Assembly (NCBI GenBank): GCA_902728285.1
Contig: CACVBU010000791.1
Span: forward strand, 372,001-436,000
Length of the DNA: 64,000 nt
Direction of reading: 5' to 3'
DNA from: Clytia hemisphaerica
Lineage: Eukaryota; Cnidaria; Hydrozoa; Leptothecata; Clytiidae
This document shows, piece after piece, positions 10,470 to 23,136 of this stretch. The position numbers and the translations under genes were made by a program. How positions within the stretch are numbered: the stretch's first letter is position 1; each line of letters opens with the position of its first letter. The notes beneath the pieces were generated by a model. It ran no database searches. It worked only from the letters and a program-made list of their open reading frames with translations, and was not told the DNA's origin.

Positions 10470-13400
10470 TCACTTGTTTGCACCACCCCTATTGTTGTTA
10501 TTATTCCAACCACCACGTCCACCGCGTCCGCCACGACCCCCACCTCTGGGTCCACTCTCCCAGGGTCGCTTATGTCCTCTATAAGTTCCTCTGCCCCTTT
10601 TATTGTTACTATTTGGAACATTGGTGGGGAAAACACCTTTCTGTCCTTTATATCCTGTATCTTGAGGTTGGTTCATGCCAACTGTACTGTACGTATGGTT
10701 TGCTAGAGTTTTCAACCAAATAACCATGGGCGATTTTTTAATTTCCTCCTCCATTATTGATTGCCAAATACATTCAATCTTAAATCTTTCAACTTCAAGC
10801 TTAAAAAACAAGAATGGTTTTTGTTAACATGAAAAACAATAATTCATGGTAAAAAGCTCAAATGTAAATTTAGAAAGCGCTATCCAGAAAAATATTTCCA
10901 AGTTTATCAAATAAAACAACCAGTAGTATTGAGAAAGTTTGTATAATAAGCGTGCTATCTTTTTTTCTACCATGCGAAATAACTCAAATTACGCTGATAT
11001 GGTTGCCACATTAAAGTCAGAAAATGTCACAGAGCATGAATAGGCACAAAAAAATCTAATACCTCGAGATCCTGCCAGGTCAGCGGATTGTGCAAGCCAT
11101 CATTACCATATTTTTCATTGTATTGCTGGTACTCAACCTGAAAATTCGTAAATATTTTCCTTAATACATAAGGGTACAAATCAAACGTTTTACCTTGTAT
11201 ACTCTGGGGACTTATTTATCGAAGTTTGTAGTCGTTCATAACAGCTTCTGATGACATCAAGGCGAGTTCCTTCTATCGAAAAGTATATTGTCTAAAGATA
11301 AACATAGTCTGTGTTCAATGAAAAGTTTTTGCATTGTTGACAATCGATTTTGTTCATAGAAAATTTGTCATTTGTCACATCATTTACCTAGCCTTTTTTC
11401 TCAAGTCTTTCAAAAAACTTTATTTAAGTCAAATAACACATAAAGAATATAACTTTCAATTAAAAGTACAACATACCCTCTCCAACAACAAGCCAAGTCC
11501 AGGAGCTCGTGGAATATCAAGCTAAAAAAATTGAAAAAGCTGTTGAAATTTTCCAATATTTGAAAAAAATGCGCTCCTTCTGATTTCGAAGATGAGCCCT
11601 ATACTTTAAAATTATATCCAAAATAAATCAAGTTTCTCTGATGAATTCTATAACAGTGTTGAATAGTTTTCCATTTTACCTTATTAAAACCCCATGCAGC
11701 TTCGATGTGCTCTTTTGAGCAAAAACCTCTGCAAATTGCAATGCAAAGACCTAAAAGAAAGAAACGTAAAATGTGATAAAATTTGTTTTGTTAAAAATAC
11801 ACAAGGAACAAGCAACATGCCGAATGGACCTACCTAATGATTAACATCAGATGAAAATAAGAAAAAAGTGACAATAATTGTACAAAAATTCAGAATGGAA
11901 AAATAAAGCTTGTGTGTTGAATAATGTAAAATGGTAAAAAGGAATTTCCCCAAATACGAAAATCACTTAAACCATTCAGGCCCAAAAAACCTTTTAAGCT
12001 GTTTTTGGCCCAAATTTGCCCAAAAAGATTTTCCTTAAAAATCTGGCTCCTTCACATTTCGGGCATTGCCATTTTGCATCATTGTGCAAAAAATTCAGAA
12101 AATATGAGTCAACATTGAGAAAAGCTATATTTTCTTATTTGGTTAAAGGGAATTTCCCCAAAATACGAAAATCCATCTTTTAAGGCGAATAAGAGTTTTC
12201 CAGGAAAAAGCACTTCAGCCATTCTTTAGAGAATCTTGCCCTCCATCTTTGTACAAAAAATCAGAAAAAAGTAATGACAGGATTTTGCACAAAGTCCAAA
12301 AAACCCTATTTTTAGGCAGTTTTTGGCCCGAACTTGCCCAAATATTTTTTTCTCGAAAATCTGGCTCCTTCACATTTTGGGCATTGCCATTTTGCATCAT
12401 TGTGCAAAAAATCACAAAAAAATAATGAGTTAACTTTGAGAAAAGCTATATTTTCTTATTTGGTTAAAGGGAATTTCCCCAAAATACGAAAATCTGTTTT
12501 TTAAGGCGAATAAGAATTTTCCGGGAAAAACCACTTCAGCCATTCTTTAGAAAATCTTGCCCTCCATCTTTGTACAAAAAATCAGAAAAAAGTAATGACA
12601 GGATTTTGCACAAAGTCCAAAAAACCCTATTTTTAGGCAGTTTTTGGCCCAAATTTGCCCAAATATATTATTTTTCGAAAATCGGGCTCCGACACATTTT
12701 AGGCATTGCCATTTTGCATCGTTGTGCAAAAAATCAGAAAAAAATAACGAGTCAACATTGAGAAAAGCTATATTTTCTTATTTGGTTAAAGGGAATTTCC
12801 CCAAAATACGAAAATCTGTTTTTTAAGGCGAATAAGAATTTTCCGGGAAAAACCACTTCAGCCATTCTTTAGAAAATCTTGCCCTCCATCTTTGTACAAA
12901 AAATCAGAAAAAAGTAATGACAGGATTTTGCACAAAGTCCAAAAAACCCTATTTTTAGGTAGTTTTTGGCCCAAATTTGCCCAAATAAATTTTTTCTCAA
13001 AAATCGGGCTCCGTCACGTTCTGGGCATTGCGATTTTGCATCATTGTGCAAAAAATCAGAAAAAACTAATGAGCCAATCCTGAGAAAAGCTGGTAACAGA
13101 CGGACGGACGGACGAACGAACAGACGAACGGACATGGGTTAATTTATAGAACCTCCACCGGGGTACCCGGAGGTAGGTCCAAAAATAGGACCCAGCAATT
13201 TATATTTAAGAAAAAATACTATACTAGGGAATTATCTCTATTAAGATAATATCTACAGAATGAAAAGTTCTAGAAGAAAAAACAGTTGTAATATTCATTC
13301 ATCAACACCCATGTATCATTTCACGAAATGTTTGGGGGAAAAGTATACAGGAAATCACGAAATTGATGAAAACAAGTAATACTTTTATGGACCTACCTGG

Positions 13401-16400
13401 TTATGCATTTAACACATATATAATTGATATCTACATAAACGTGACCATTAAACAATCATTCAGAACACAAATAGTGACGATCTATTAAAATTAGTCGTTT
13501 GTTTCTTATAAAAAAACACGTTTAGAAACCAAAATTTCATGCTCTTGAAATATTCTTTCATATTCAAGACTTCGAGAGCATAAAAACATATCTCATCAAA
13601 AAATTCAGTAATTTTAAGAACATTGATGTATGCTTATTAATAGTGATTCTTATAGATAAATATGCGTTTTTTGAGCTGAAAAATTCTTTTTTTACAAAAA
13701 TCTGCTTGAGCTATCTTTTACCTACTTTCATGCAAAAAGTCAGAAAATAACAAGTCCAAAAAACCCTTTTTTTAGCCGTTTTTTAGCTGTAATTTACCCC
13801 AAAATATTCTTCTCCAAAAATATATTTTTCTTCAAAAATCGGGCTCCGTCACATTCGAAGGTTTATATAGTTATGCATCTTTGTGCAAAAAATCGTAAAG
13901 AATGAAAGAGCCCATCTAGAGAAAAGCTAGTAATACCTAAGTAATTGATAGTGTGCTTATAAAAAAATATCGAATTTGGCCAGTTTTTCTATAAAAACAA
14001 GCCAAGCAATCAAAATTTCATGTCTAAACACGTACATTCTTTAAAAGTAAGCCCTCATGAGCATAAAAAACATCTATCTCATGAAAAAAATTGAGTAATT
14101 TGACTAAGAACATTGATGTACGCTTATTAATAGTGATTCTTATAGATAAACATACGTTTTTTGAGCCAACAAATTTTTTTGCAAAAATCTGCTTGAACCA
14201 TCTTTTACCTATGATGGTACCTTACTTTCTTGCAAAAAATCAGAAAAAATTAATGACCCAATTTTTCACAAAGTCCAAAAAACCCATTTTTTTAGCCGCT
14301 TTTTGGCCCAAATTTGCCCAAAAACATTTTGTTTTGAAAATCGGGCTCCGTCACATTCGAGGGTTTATAGTTATGCATCTTTGTTCAAAAAATCGTAAAG
14401 AATGAAAGAGCCAATCTCGAGAAAAGCTAATACCTAAGTAATTGATGATGTGCTTATAAAAAAAATCGAATTTGGCCAGTTTTTCTATAAAAGCACGCCA
14501 AGCAACCAAAATTTCATGTTGAAACACACATATTCTTTAAAAGTAAGCCCTCTTGAGCAAAAAAACATCTATTTCATAAAAAATTTGAGTAATTTGACTA
14601 AGAACATTGATGTATGCTTATTAATAGTGATTCTTATAGATAAACATGCGTTTTTTGAGCCAACAAATTTTTTTTGCAAAGATCTGCTTAAGCCATCTTT
14701 TACATACGATGGTACTCTACTTTCATGCAAAAAATCAGAAAAAATTAACGACCTAATAAGTCCAAAAAAAACGTTTTTAGCCGTTTTTGGCCCAAATTTG
14801 CCCAAAAACATTTTGTTTTGAAAATCGGGCTCCGTCGCATTCGAGGGTTTATAGTTATGCATCTTTGTGCAAAAAATCAGAAAAAACTAACGAGTCAATC
14901 ATGAGGAAAGCTAATAACGAACGAACGAACGAACGAACGAACGAACGAACGAACGAACGAACGAACGAACGAACGAACGAACGGACAATTAAGGTTAATT
15001 TATAGGACCTCCACCGGGGTAGGTCCAAAAAAAAACTATGCAACCTTTTCTTTCAACATAAAGAACTCATTAATTAATTTTACCATTGAATTTATTCTTG
15101 GGTCTTAAAGGTTTAGTGGTGCCTTATTGTAGATTGTAGATTTAACAGATAAGCTCAAATACCTTTTTTTCCCTTTTTACTTTAGTATGGTTTTCCTTTT
15201 GATTTTCGATTTTTTTATTTCATAATCTAGTACCCTATCACTCAGGGGGGGGGGTCGGTAGTAAAATCTTAGACATAATGACGTTTACTACGGTGGTGGT
15301 GTGACGAAAAATCGAGAAAAAAAATTTACTAAATACTAAAATGGGTGGTATCTATGTGTTAAATGTTGAAAAAATTTTACTACCTGGGTAGTTAAAACTG
15401 GTAAAATTAGCAAATTTTAGCTATTTTTGTAATTCTTTTAATTTTTTGGATGACTTTTCTGAAAGAATCTGAAAATTTTTATAATTTGAAAAAAATTTCT
15501 GTTGGAAAGTTGTTTGCTGCAAACAAAAAATTCTCGAGATTTTTTGTCAATATAAAACAGGGGGGGTCAGGATCCAGATACCAAACCCAGGGCCGGGGGG
15601 TGGTGTCAATTTCTTTTTTCAAATTTCAAAAGTCAACTTGGTATCGATACCAAAATGAGGGGGTGGGTCCCCCTTTTTCAGAAAAATTGGGATTTTCTAG
15701 TTCGTATCGATACCAATTTAGGGGGGTGGGTCCCCTTTTTTAGAAAATTGGGGTTTACAAGTTGGTATTGATACCAATTTAGGGGGTGGTGGTGTCTACT
15801 ACTTTCAAATCTCGAAAAGTCAGGTTTTTGGGCCCTGGGTTGGTATCTTGGACCCTGACCCCCCCCTGTATAAAAAAGACTTGAATTCTAAGGGCAAAAC
15901 AATAATTTTTACACTAAGTGAAAAATGTGTCACAGAAATAATCATTTTTTAGTCCGAAAAGCAAACAAAAAATAGGTGGTCTCCATGACAAATTGTCCCA
16001 AAAACTTTTACTACCAGGGTAGTAAAATACCTCTTCAAGAGTCTGGGTGGTGGTATGTAAAAATTCGTTAAAATCCTTTTACTACTCATATATGTCTGAG
16101 ATTTTACTACCGACCCCCCCCCTGGTATCACTTAGTGTCTTTTGGGGAGAAGAACTATATCAACACAACATATATTTTTTCTGTGTTCGTCTTGTTTGTA
16201 GTATATGTTCGTAAGTGTATGTAAATTGTATTTTTTCGAATTATAAAGAGAAAAAAACAACAAAACAACTAACCAATCATTTTACGAATTTGATGAATCA
16301 TAAAGCTTTGTCCAGTAATTCCAATAGCAATGAACTCATGTGCACGACATTCGAATGGCTTTTTGGCCTAAAAAGCAATGAAGAATTTCTTTGGCAATTT

Positions 16401-19160
16401 GGAGCAACACCCTTTTTTAACCATTCAAGAAATAAGTTTCGAAGTTGTAGATTTTTCTCTAAACCTTGAAATTGGGAAAACCTTTTATACCTCACATTTC
16501 GTAATGTAGCGGTTGGCACTTTTATCAGATGGATGTCTATAAAACAATAATTTAGTAATTAGTTATTCCAAAAAGATGGCTCTCATAAGAGATGGCAGAT
16601 AGATTTGGATGAAAAAGTGAAATGCTTAGAGATCCTTCTTTCCATAATGGTCAGTGATTTTTGAGGAGTTTACACAATTAGAGTTTAAAGTGGAAGGCTA
16701 GAGAGAGATCTTCAACCTTTCTGAAGCAAATATTGTAGCCTCAAGATTTGCGCTCAATTTGCGGCGACATATCGAATCTAGCCTTGGCACTTTCCTTTAT
16801 TTTAATGCAGCTTATTTTTCAATCTGACTTTTTGTGGTGGGAAATATAAAGTGGCTTCATTTAATTATCAAAGAGTTTCCTCTCTACCCCTTTAAGAGCT
16901 TTAAACTCAACTAATTTTATAATTGACATAGTGTGTCAAGCTAGCTCACAAAGATTATCATTAAATACATTTTAAAAGATTTCAGAAAGAAGAAGAATCT
17001 TTGGCCTTTAACTTACTTCCCACTGGTGAAGTTATGAAAGTTATGAGTTCCCAAATACTGCGCAAGGAGTGAATTCAAAAATGCCAGGTGCTCATCTGAT
17101 ATACGATAGGATGAATCCATGGTCTAAATAGAATAAAAAAGCCTTTAAAATCAAAGTTTTATTCAGATTGACTTATAATAGTACAATCTTGTTTATTCGT
17201 TCTCTTGTTTGTTCTTTAATTCATTATAATGATCTCTTATGATTTTAAATTTATTAGAAAACAACAAAGGTTTATTTACATTCTTATCTGGTGCAAAGGC
17301 AAAGGATGGGCACAAGTATTCATAACTTCTTCCAGAGCAAGCACATTTTGAATCAAACGTCTTTGTTACTCTTTCATACCCTTAAAAGAATCAGAAAATA
17401 TAATGAGTTCAAATATCATTCAAAACTATCGTTTCATTAGCGCTCCTGGAACGTTCCAGAACGTTTTTGTTCTTTTACTGCATCAGCAAGTACCTAATTA
17501 TAAGTACTATAAGTAGTTTTTTCAGCACTCAGGGTGAAAATCTTTGTTAGAAATCTTTAGTGGATAAACTTCTGTCTACAGATAGAAGAACATGTAGCAC
17601 TGGAAAATAGCAATTTTGCACCAAGGTTACCCTGTTTTTTCTTTGGCGTCACATCTTCAGTCTCAAACTCTTCAAACTTACCGTAACTACGAATATCTTT
17701 AGGTAATGCTTGATTGAGCTCTTCAATAAAATTGTCATTTGCAACTGAAAAGTAATTTAATAAATATAAAATTTCAAAAAAGTTCTTTTTGCATTGTAAA
17801 ATTGAAGTGAGTTGCTCATTTTAAACTATATCTTTCATAATCAGCAAAAAGACATAACTCCTGATAGGTTGAAAAACAAAACTTACTTAGTTTTAGAGAT
17901 GCAACCTGTCGTACTGCAGAGACACCCTTATCAGTTCTTGCTGCACGTTGAAAACTTAGCTACAAAATAATAAAAGATACTTCTTTACAGATAAATAAGG
18001 ATGAAATTAAGTGATCCTAGGTAGATTCTAAGCCTGCATCCTAGAATTGTACATCATCTCATGAATGTTAAGTTTCTATAACAAACGACCATACCTAGAA
18101 AAGATCAGGATCGTATATGAAAGCATTTATAGCTGAAAAGTTGATCTTGTTCTGAGTGGAGGCATGGTTAATGTGAAGAAGAATAGAACATATATAAAAG
18201 AATATAAAAGAATATAAAAATTTTAGTTTTAAAGTCACCTGATTCACATTATCATCCAAATAATATTGCATGTGCATTTCTGGAATTGAACCGATTTTCA
18301 CTAACGCTTGTAAAAGTTTCAGCTCAATAGTTTCCACATCTGGATTCCTATACAGATCAAGATACGAAATAATGACTTCTACACATAATGAAATTTTTAT
18401 CATGATTGATTTTTTTAGGGAAGCAATTTTGGCAAAGTACCTTGTGTCACATACGCTTATTTAACTTAAAAAAGATAATGCTGTCAGCTACCTATAGTTT
18501 CTTTCCAAAACTGGTAAATTTTAACCCAGGGCAGAAGCCATTACTTTTTATAAATCATTTTTTTTAAATCAAGAAAATCTCACTTTTGCATGCCATGATA
18601 TTTAGCACCACAGTAAGAAAGTAGAAGAGCAACTTTCTTCTTTTTTCTTTCTTCTTCTTCAGCCTTGATAATTGGATTCACAACTGGTACCTTTAAGAGA
18701 ATGGTGGTTTATTTGGAATTTTAATCAAATTAAACACAAAATGTCAAAGATTCAAGAGGTTTCAATAGAATTTATCTTACAAAGAGGTTTAAATTTTTAA
18801 TGAAAGTAAGTGAGAATGAGAGGACAAACGAGACCATTGAAAGTTAATTCCAGATAAAATAATTATGACTTTTCTGATGCAGAGGGATATTCTTACTTCT
18901 ACATAAGCTCCATCGTCATCAGGGACTTCCCCATCTTCCAATTCTCCTTCCTCGATCTCCTCTTCTTTCACTGGTTTCTTTTCATCAAGAAACTCTCCAT
19001 CCTCAACTTTTATCTTTTTATTTGATGGTTCTGATAGTTTCTCTTGTTGATATTTTTCCTGCTCTTCTTTGATCTTTTGGAAAATTTCTTGAGGTGTCTC
19101 AGTCAAGAGATCTTGATCATTACCATCTTCTGCAAGGTATTGATCCAATGGAACTGCCAT
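10470..19160 (-). CDS. PUS1: tRNA pseudouridine synthase 1 (TruA family), 13 exons
   Basis: Isomerises uridine to pseudouridine in tRNAs and other RNAs, in nucleus and mitochondria in known animals. Exons, minus strand: 19160-18897, 18690-18584, 18347-18239, 17959-17887, 17744-17682, 17380-17280, 17123-17017, 16536-16491, 16367-16274, 11750-11680, 11521-11477, 11137-11063, 10799-10470. All introns are GT..AG and the phases join without a break to 494 residues (human about 427). The catalytic motif ARTDKGVSA gives Asp170. The [14 protein letters not shown] motif spans 309-322, and [14 protein letters not shown]-like sequence follows. Residues 1-88 are acidic and disordered. The C-terminus is R/G- and N-rich (about 460-494), an unusual RGG-type tail. 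The same frame stays open upstream to an ATG at 19328 (see findings). Intron 9 (11751-16273) is full of repeats. Confidence 0.93.
11935..13195. repeat. Tandem array (about 321-bp unit) with microsatellite and hairpin tail
   Basis: Within PUS1 intron 9. GAATTTCCCCAAAATACG recurs at 12150, 12471 and 12793, giving a period of 321-322 bp, with a partial first unit at about 11941. The last unit is followed by an ACGG/ACGA microsatellite (about 13097-13132), then GTTAATTTATAGAACC and a hairpin (ACCTCCACCGGGGTACCCGG and AGGT). The same tail order closes the second array at 13600-15035. The architecture of internal tandem units, tetranucleotide microsatellite and 3' hairpin resembles Helentron-associated or pearl-like non-autonomous elements. 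That assignment is inference. Confidence 0.75.
13600..15035. repeat. Second tandem array (about 490-bp unit) with ACGA microsatellite tail
   Basis: CATTGATGTA(T/C)GCTTATTA recurs at about 13621, 14110 and 14605, a period of 489-495 bp. Units share with the first array the modules TTTTTGGCCCAAATTTGCCC, AAAATCGGGCTCCGTC and GTGCAAAAAATC. The array ends in about 15 perfect ACGA repeats (14924-14984) and then TTAATTTATAGGACCTCCAC, as in the first array. Open frames encoding Arg-Thr-Asn-Glu repeats here are translations of the microsatellite. Confidence 0.75.
15243..16124. mobile_element. hAT-like non-autonomous element with G-tract termini
   Basis: The inverted ends read CAG followed by 10 or 9 G and then TCGGTAGTAAAATCT. 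The flanks carry TATCACT on both sides (235-242 CTATCACT and 16125-16132 GTATCACT, 7 of 8 bases), matching an 8-bp hAT duplication. The interior repeats two phrases, ACTAC/GTAGTAAAA near the ends and GGTATCGATACCAATTTAGG with GGGGGTGGGTCCC in the middle (about 15560-15850). No transposase frame is present. It lies in PUS1 intron 9. Confidence 0.8.
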
Positions 19161-20476
19161 TGTTATAAAACACCTGTAAGATCTATGACGATTAAAATAA
19201 CTAAAATTATGGGGTTGCAAAGATTTTTGCCACCATGCCTTAGGGGGGATACTTAAATCACAGAATAATTCAAATAAAGGAAGTGTTTTAAGCCATTTAT
19301 TAGAGCCTTTGCGTGAATCATTTTTCACCCTATCAGGGGAATAAATTAGATAAAATCACCAATTATAACCTTTTATTTGCTGCATGCTGCAAAGGGATTT
19401 TTTAGGAGGAGTTTGGGTGTAAATTGGCTCATCATGCACCACACCTCTAATTTTTGCCCTTTTATGCATCACACTAAAATCTATTAACAATTGACTTAAA
19501 AGTGTTCGTTTGTCATCACAAAATTGCTTCCCGAAAATAACTTCTCACGAAAATTATTCCCCTTAAGCTACCCAAATGTAAACTGAACTATAAATCATTT
19601 TGGTGAGGGAAAGTCCTTAAGGGAAGAATTTTTTGTGAATTTGATTTTGTGGTTCATACCTCAAAAGCAAAATGTTTCGCTGAGTTTAATTTTGCTTCGG
19701 CCAAAATTGGAGTTTTGAGGAGTTTAAATTTGCGATTGACTTGATTTCAAGAAGAAAATTTGGATCAAGAAATAATTTTTTTTTATTTGTTTTTCGAAAA
19801 CTTAATAACATATTTATGTTGAAAATACAACTTTCATTGCAACAAAATATCAACACTTTTCATAAGTTTAGATGGTTAAAAAACTGTCAACAGCTTGAAA
19901 AATTAAATTTGGCAAGAATTTAATTTGGTGGATGAAGGATAAATTTCTCCGATCAAAAACATTGTTTTTAAGGCATGAAATAGCACACACTTGGGGCATG
20001 AAAACAATACATATTATTTTAAATTTGGTGAGAATTTAATTTGGCAGATTGGAAAAAAGTTTAAGTTTAGCAGAAACCAAAATCCGCCAAATCCACTATA
20101 ATTCTTTCCACTATAATTTCTTCTCTTAAGATAGCCAATAAAAAATCAAATTTTGTGGTTTAGCCATTTTGATGTGATTTTCGGAATTTAATCTTGCAAA
20201 AACTGCTAAATATAATTACATGAAAATTTCTTCAAGGTACTTTGATTGAATAATCTAACGATTTCGCAGGGACTTAATTAATTGTGGATGGCGCTATGGA
20301 AGACAAAATTTCACAATTTAATTTATATATGCCTTTTCAGTAAGGTAAACAGTTGTATTTTTGTTTCCATAAACCAAGCTTTTAAAAACAATACAAATGA
20401 GCCAACATTTTACGGATTTTCCGATATGATGACTAATGAGGAGGAAAAACCCTGGATTTTCCTTATCCTCTTTTAA
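19161..20476. other. PUS1 upstream/intergenic region
   Basis: The first 170 bp keep the PUS1 frame open on the minus strand and may encode an alternative N-terminus. Beyond that the sequence is AT-rich with scattered TTTGGTGAGAATTTAATTTGG-like motifs near 19910-20050. No other gene is seen. Confidence 0.4.
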
Positions 20477-20696
20477 AGGGACATAAAAGTAGTAAAATGT
20501 AAACATTGCGCAAACCACGTGTAATTAAAGAGAACAATTAAAATCACATGTCCAAAACAAACTTGTAAAACAATTGAACAATCAAAATTAGCCATATTTG
20601 GTTTGATTCTTTATTTTGACATGTGACATTTGTTTTGATTTTGTATCTGCAGCATACAGTTTGTTTACAAATTTTCGCAAGTACTGTCATGTCCCT
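20477..20696. mobile_element. TTAA-flanked MITE (piggyBac-like)
   Basis: TTAA at 20473-20476 and 20697-20700 flanks inverted ends reading AGGGACAT(A/G). About 220 bp with no coding capacity. The TTAA duplication is the hallmark of piggyBac-type insertion. Confidence 0.6.
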
Positions 20697-21401
20697 TTAA
20701 TTCTTTTACGATTTCCAAGTGAAAAATAATTCCAAAAATCCCTGTCGTCCACAGGGGGTAATGGTTTTTTCCTGGAACTGTCCATTTTCTGTGCAGGTGA
20801 CGTCATGCACAGCGCATGTTTGGGCCATTTTTTTAAAAGTATAAATCGCAAGGCCCCAAATGTTCGGCCCATGCTGTGGGTTGTTATCATGGCATACACT
20901 CCATTATGATCCCTCAAATTTCTTCTTCATTTTCGAGGAAGGCAAGTTGGGGGTAAGTTGAAAATGGTTCCAAGATTTATAGCTCATGAAAGTCACCATT
21001 TATATTCACAAACTTTGAAAGCCCTACAACTTGCTATATCAATTAGAAAGTTAACGGTAAATGTCTTTGACTTTGATTTTCATTTGTTTCAAACGGCAAT
21101 TCTTTTACAAAAAATCAAGCTCTTAATTGCAGAGTGTACTGGCCTGCTTTTACTGCCAAACCAGGCTGGAATTAGTGAACAGCACGCCAAATATATTTAG
21201 TGTGAGGCAGTAATTACTTTTGGCGTATTGGAGTAAGGAGTGGATATAAAGTAAGATATTGGTGTAATTCAAAGCTTTTCAAGACGAGAGGAGCACCGCC
21301 ATTCTAACGCCTGATTTCATTACGCCAGGTTTAAACGTATCCACCTTGCTCTCCCTTGACCGTCATGTAACAACGTAGAGTGTAAATAGAATAAGCACTT
21401 T
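20697..21401. other. Non-coding interval
   Basis: No gene supported. The open frame at 20958-21200 has no recognisable domain. Confidence 0.35.
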
Positions 21402-21845
21402 CATAGTGTGCACCCCCCCCCCCTCTGCAGGGGGGGGGGTTTGGATTTTTGGGTCCAAAACAGCCAGGTGGGAGTCTGAAATTTTGGACTTTCAGGTGGG
21501 GGAAATAGGTTGAGGTGGGACTAGAAATCTTTAGGTGGGACTCTTGTGGAAATCTTGAAAGAAAAATTATTTTAAATTTTAGATTTTTACATATTTGTCT
21601 TTGAATCCTGTAATCTGTTTGTCACAGTTTGTTGTTGTTGAATTGAATTGCTTTACATTTCCTATCCGTGAACAAGTAAAAATTGAAGGGGAGGTCAGCA
21701 CATCGAAATTTGGTAATTAAAAAATTTTTATTAAATAAAATCCCTATTTTAGGTGGGACTTGGAAAGTCAACTATCAGGTGGGAGTTTCTCAAGTGCTGG
21801 GACCTGAAATTTTAGGTGGGACCTTGACCCCCCCTGCACACTATG
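21402..21845. mobile_element. G-tract phrase-repeat MITE (AGGTGGGA)
   Basis: The ends are CATAGTGTGCA and its exact reverse complement. A long C tract then CTCTGCAG and a G tract follow the left end, and a C tract precedes the right end. In between, AGGTGGGA/AGGTGGGG occurs about eight times at irregular spacing, often after ATTTT or ACTTTC. The element at 31097-31516 has near-identical ends (CATAGTTTGCA / TGCAAGCTATG) but a different internal phrase. Confidence 0.75.
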
Positions 21846-23136
21846 TTTTAATTCATTAATCCCTAATCTCATTAATTCCTAAAATATGGCATGGTCCATG
21901 ATTCATTTAACTTTATACATTTCTTTCTTAGAAGTGTCAGCAATTCAAGCTCTTTTTTTACAAATTTTAAGCAACTTTTAGGCATGAGAAGATCAAAATC
22001 TTTCGGAGGCTTTGCCCCTGAACCCCAACAAGGGCTCAACCCTGGACCCGTTGGGCCCTTACCCCCGGACCCATTGGGGCCTTACCCCCTGCATTTTCGC
22101 CCGCCTTTCCGCAAGCCGAACTTCTTTTGGCGTGCACCTCACTTTAATCAAATAACAATTCGGTGTGGACTTTGCATCGTTTCCAAACTGGCTGCCGAAT
22201 CATGCATGTTTAAAGGTTTTGTTTTGATTATTGAAAGGTCCGATGATGCTGATTTAGTAAAAACAAGTGCAACAAGATTAGAAAAAGGTTTTGAAAAAAC
22301 ATTCTACAAACAAAGGAAATTTTACTGATACTCTTTCGAATGTTTTTTTCAATATTATATATAAAGAAAAGCTTTCTTCTCGTACGATTTTTTACTGTCG
22401 ATGTTTGTTTATCTTCGTCGACCAGCGCTATATATAGCCGTTATAAGCCTTTGTAGGCTACCATGAATGAAAACTACTGCAATTGAGGGATTTCCCTGAC
22501 TGTAAGTGGGTGGTTGTTTTCTCACCCATAGATCTTTTTCTTGTGAAGTTGTTCTTCAAATTAGTTTTTGAGGTTGGCTTGGTTCAAATTTTTTCATCTA
22601 TGGCTTTTAGGTAATTTTTCATAGTTTTATCCAGTGTTATTTTTAGTAAAAAGCACTGGTTTATCTATATTAATAGCCGTATTGTGTGTGTCATTTTGTC
22701 TGTGTGTTATACTTTGCAAGCAATGTTTTTGATGAGCATCAACTGCTCGGGATATGTATTTTTGGTAATCTTGATGAAGTCAAATATATGCTTACGATTA
22801 TCATTTCACTATTTAAAGTTTTATTTATTGATGGAAAATGCCTTATATTTATTATTTTCTGGTCTGTGAATTACTTTTTTCCAATTTCATCTAATTCAAA
22901 ATAAGCAGAAACGCATTCTCGACACATGACAACTTTAAAAGCGTTTTACTTTGATTTACATGACTTGATGACAAGTGAGATAATTCAAATTGAGTCAATT
23001 TTATTTAAATCAAAAGTAGCCAGAAAAGTAAAATATCAAAGGTACTTAACAACTGTTCAGTCAGACTTCTGAACTAAGAATGTATATATAGTTATAAATA
23101 TTATCAACAAAAATGCTTCAATTGATTGAAAATATG
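21846..23136. other. Intergenic region with one GC-rich patch
   Basis: Around 22005-22110 a GC-rich stretch contains repeated GG(A/G)CCC(G/A)TTGGGGCC-like sequence, typical of dispersed repeat fragments. An open frame through it (21891-22328) shows no domain. No gene called. Confidence 0.35.

Noticed and set aside
14787-15043. Open frames rich in Arg-Thr-Asn-Glu or Val-Arg-Ser-Phe
   Set aside because: Translation of the ACGA microsatellite within a PUS1 intron.
21891-22328. 145-codon open frame with proline-rich middle
   Set aside because: The proline-rich part comes from a GC-rich dispersed repeat; the rest shows no domain.
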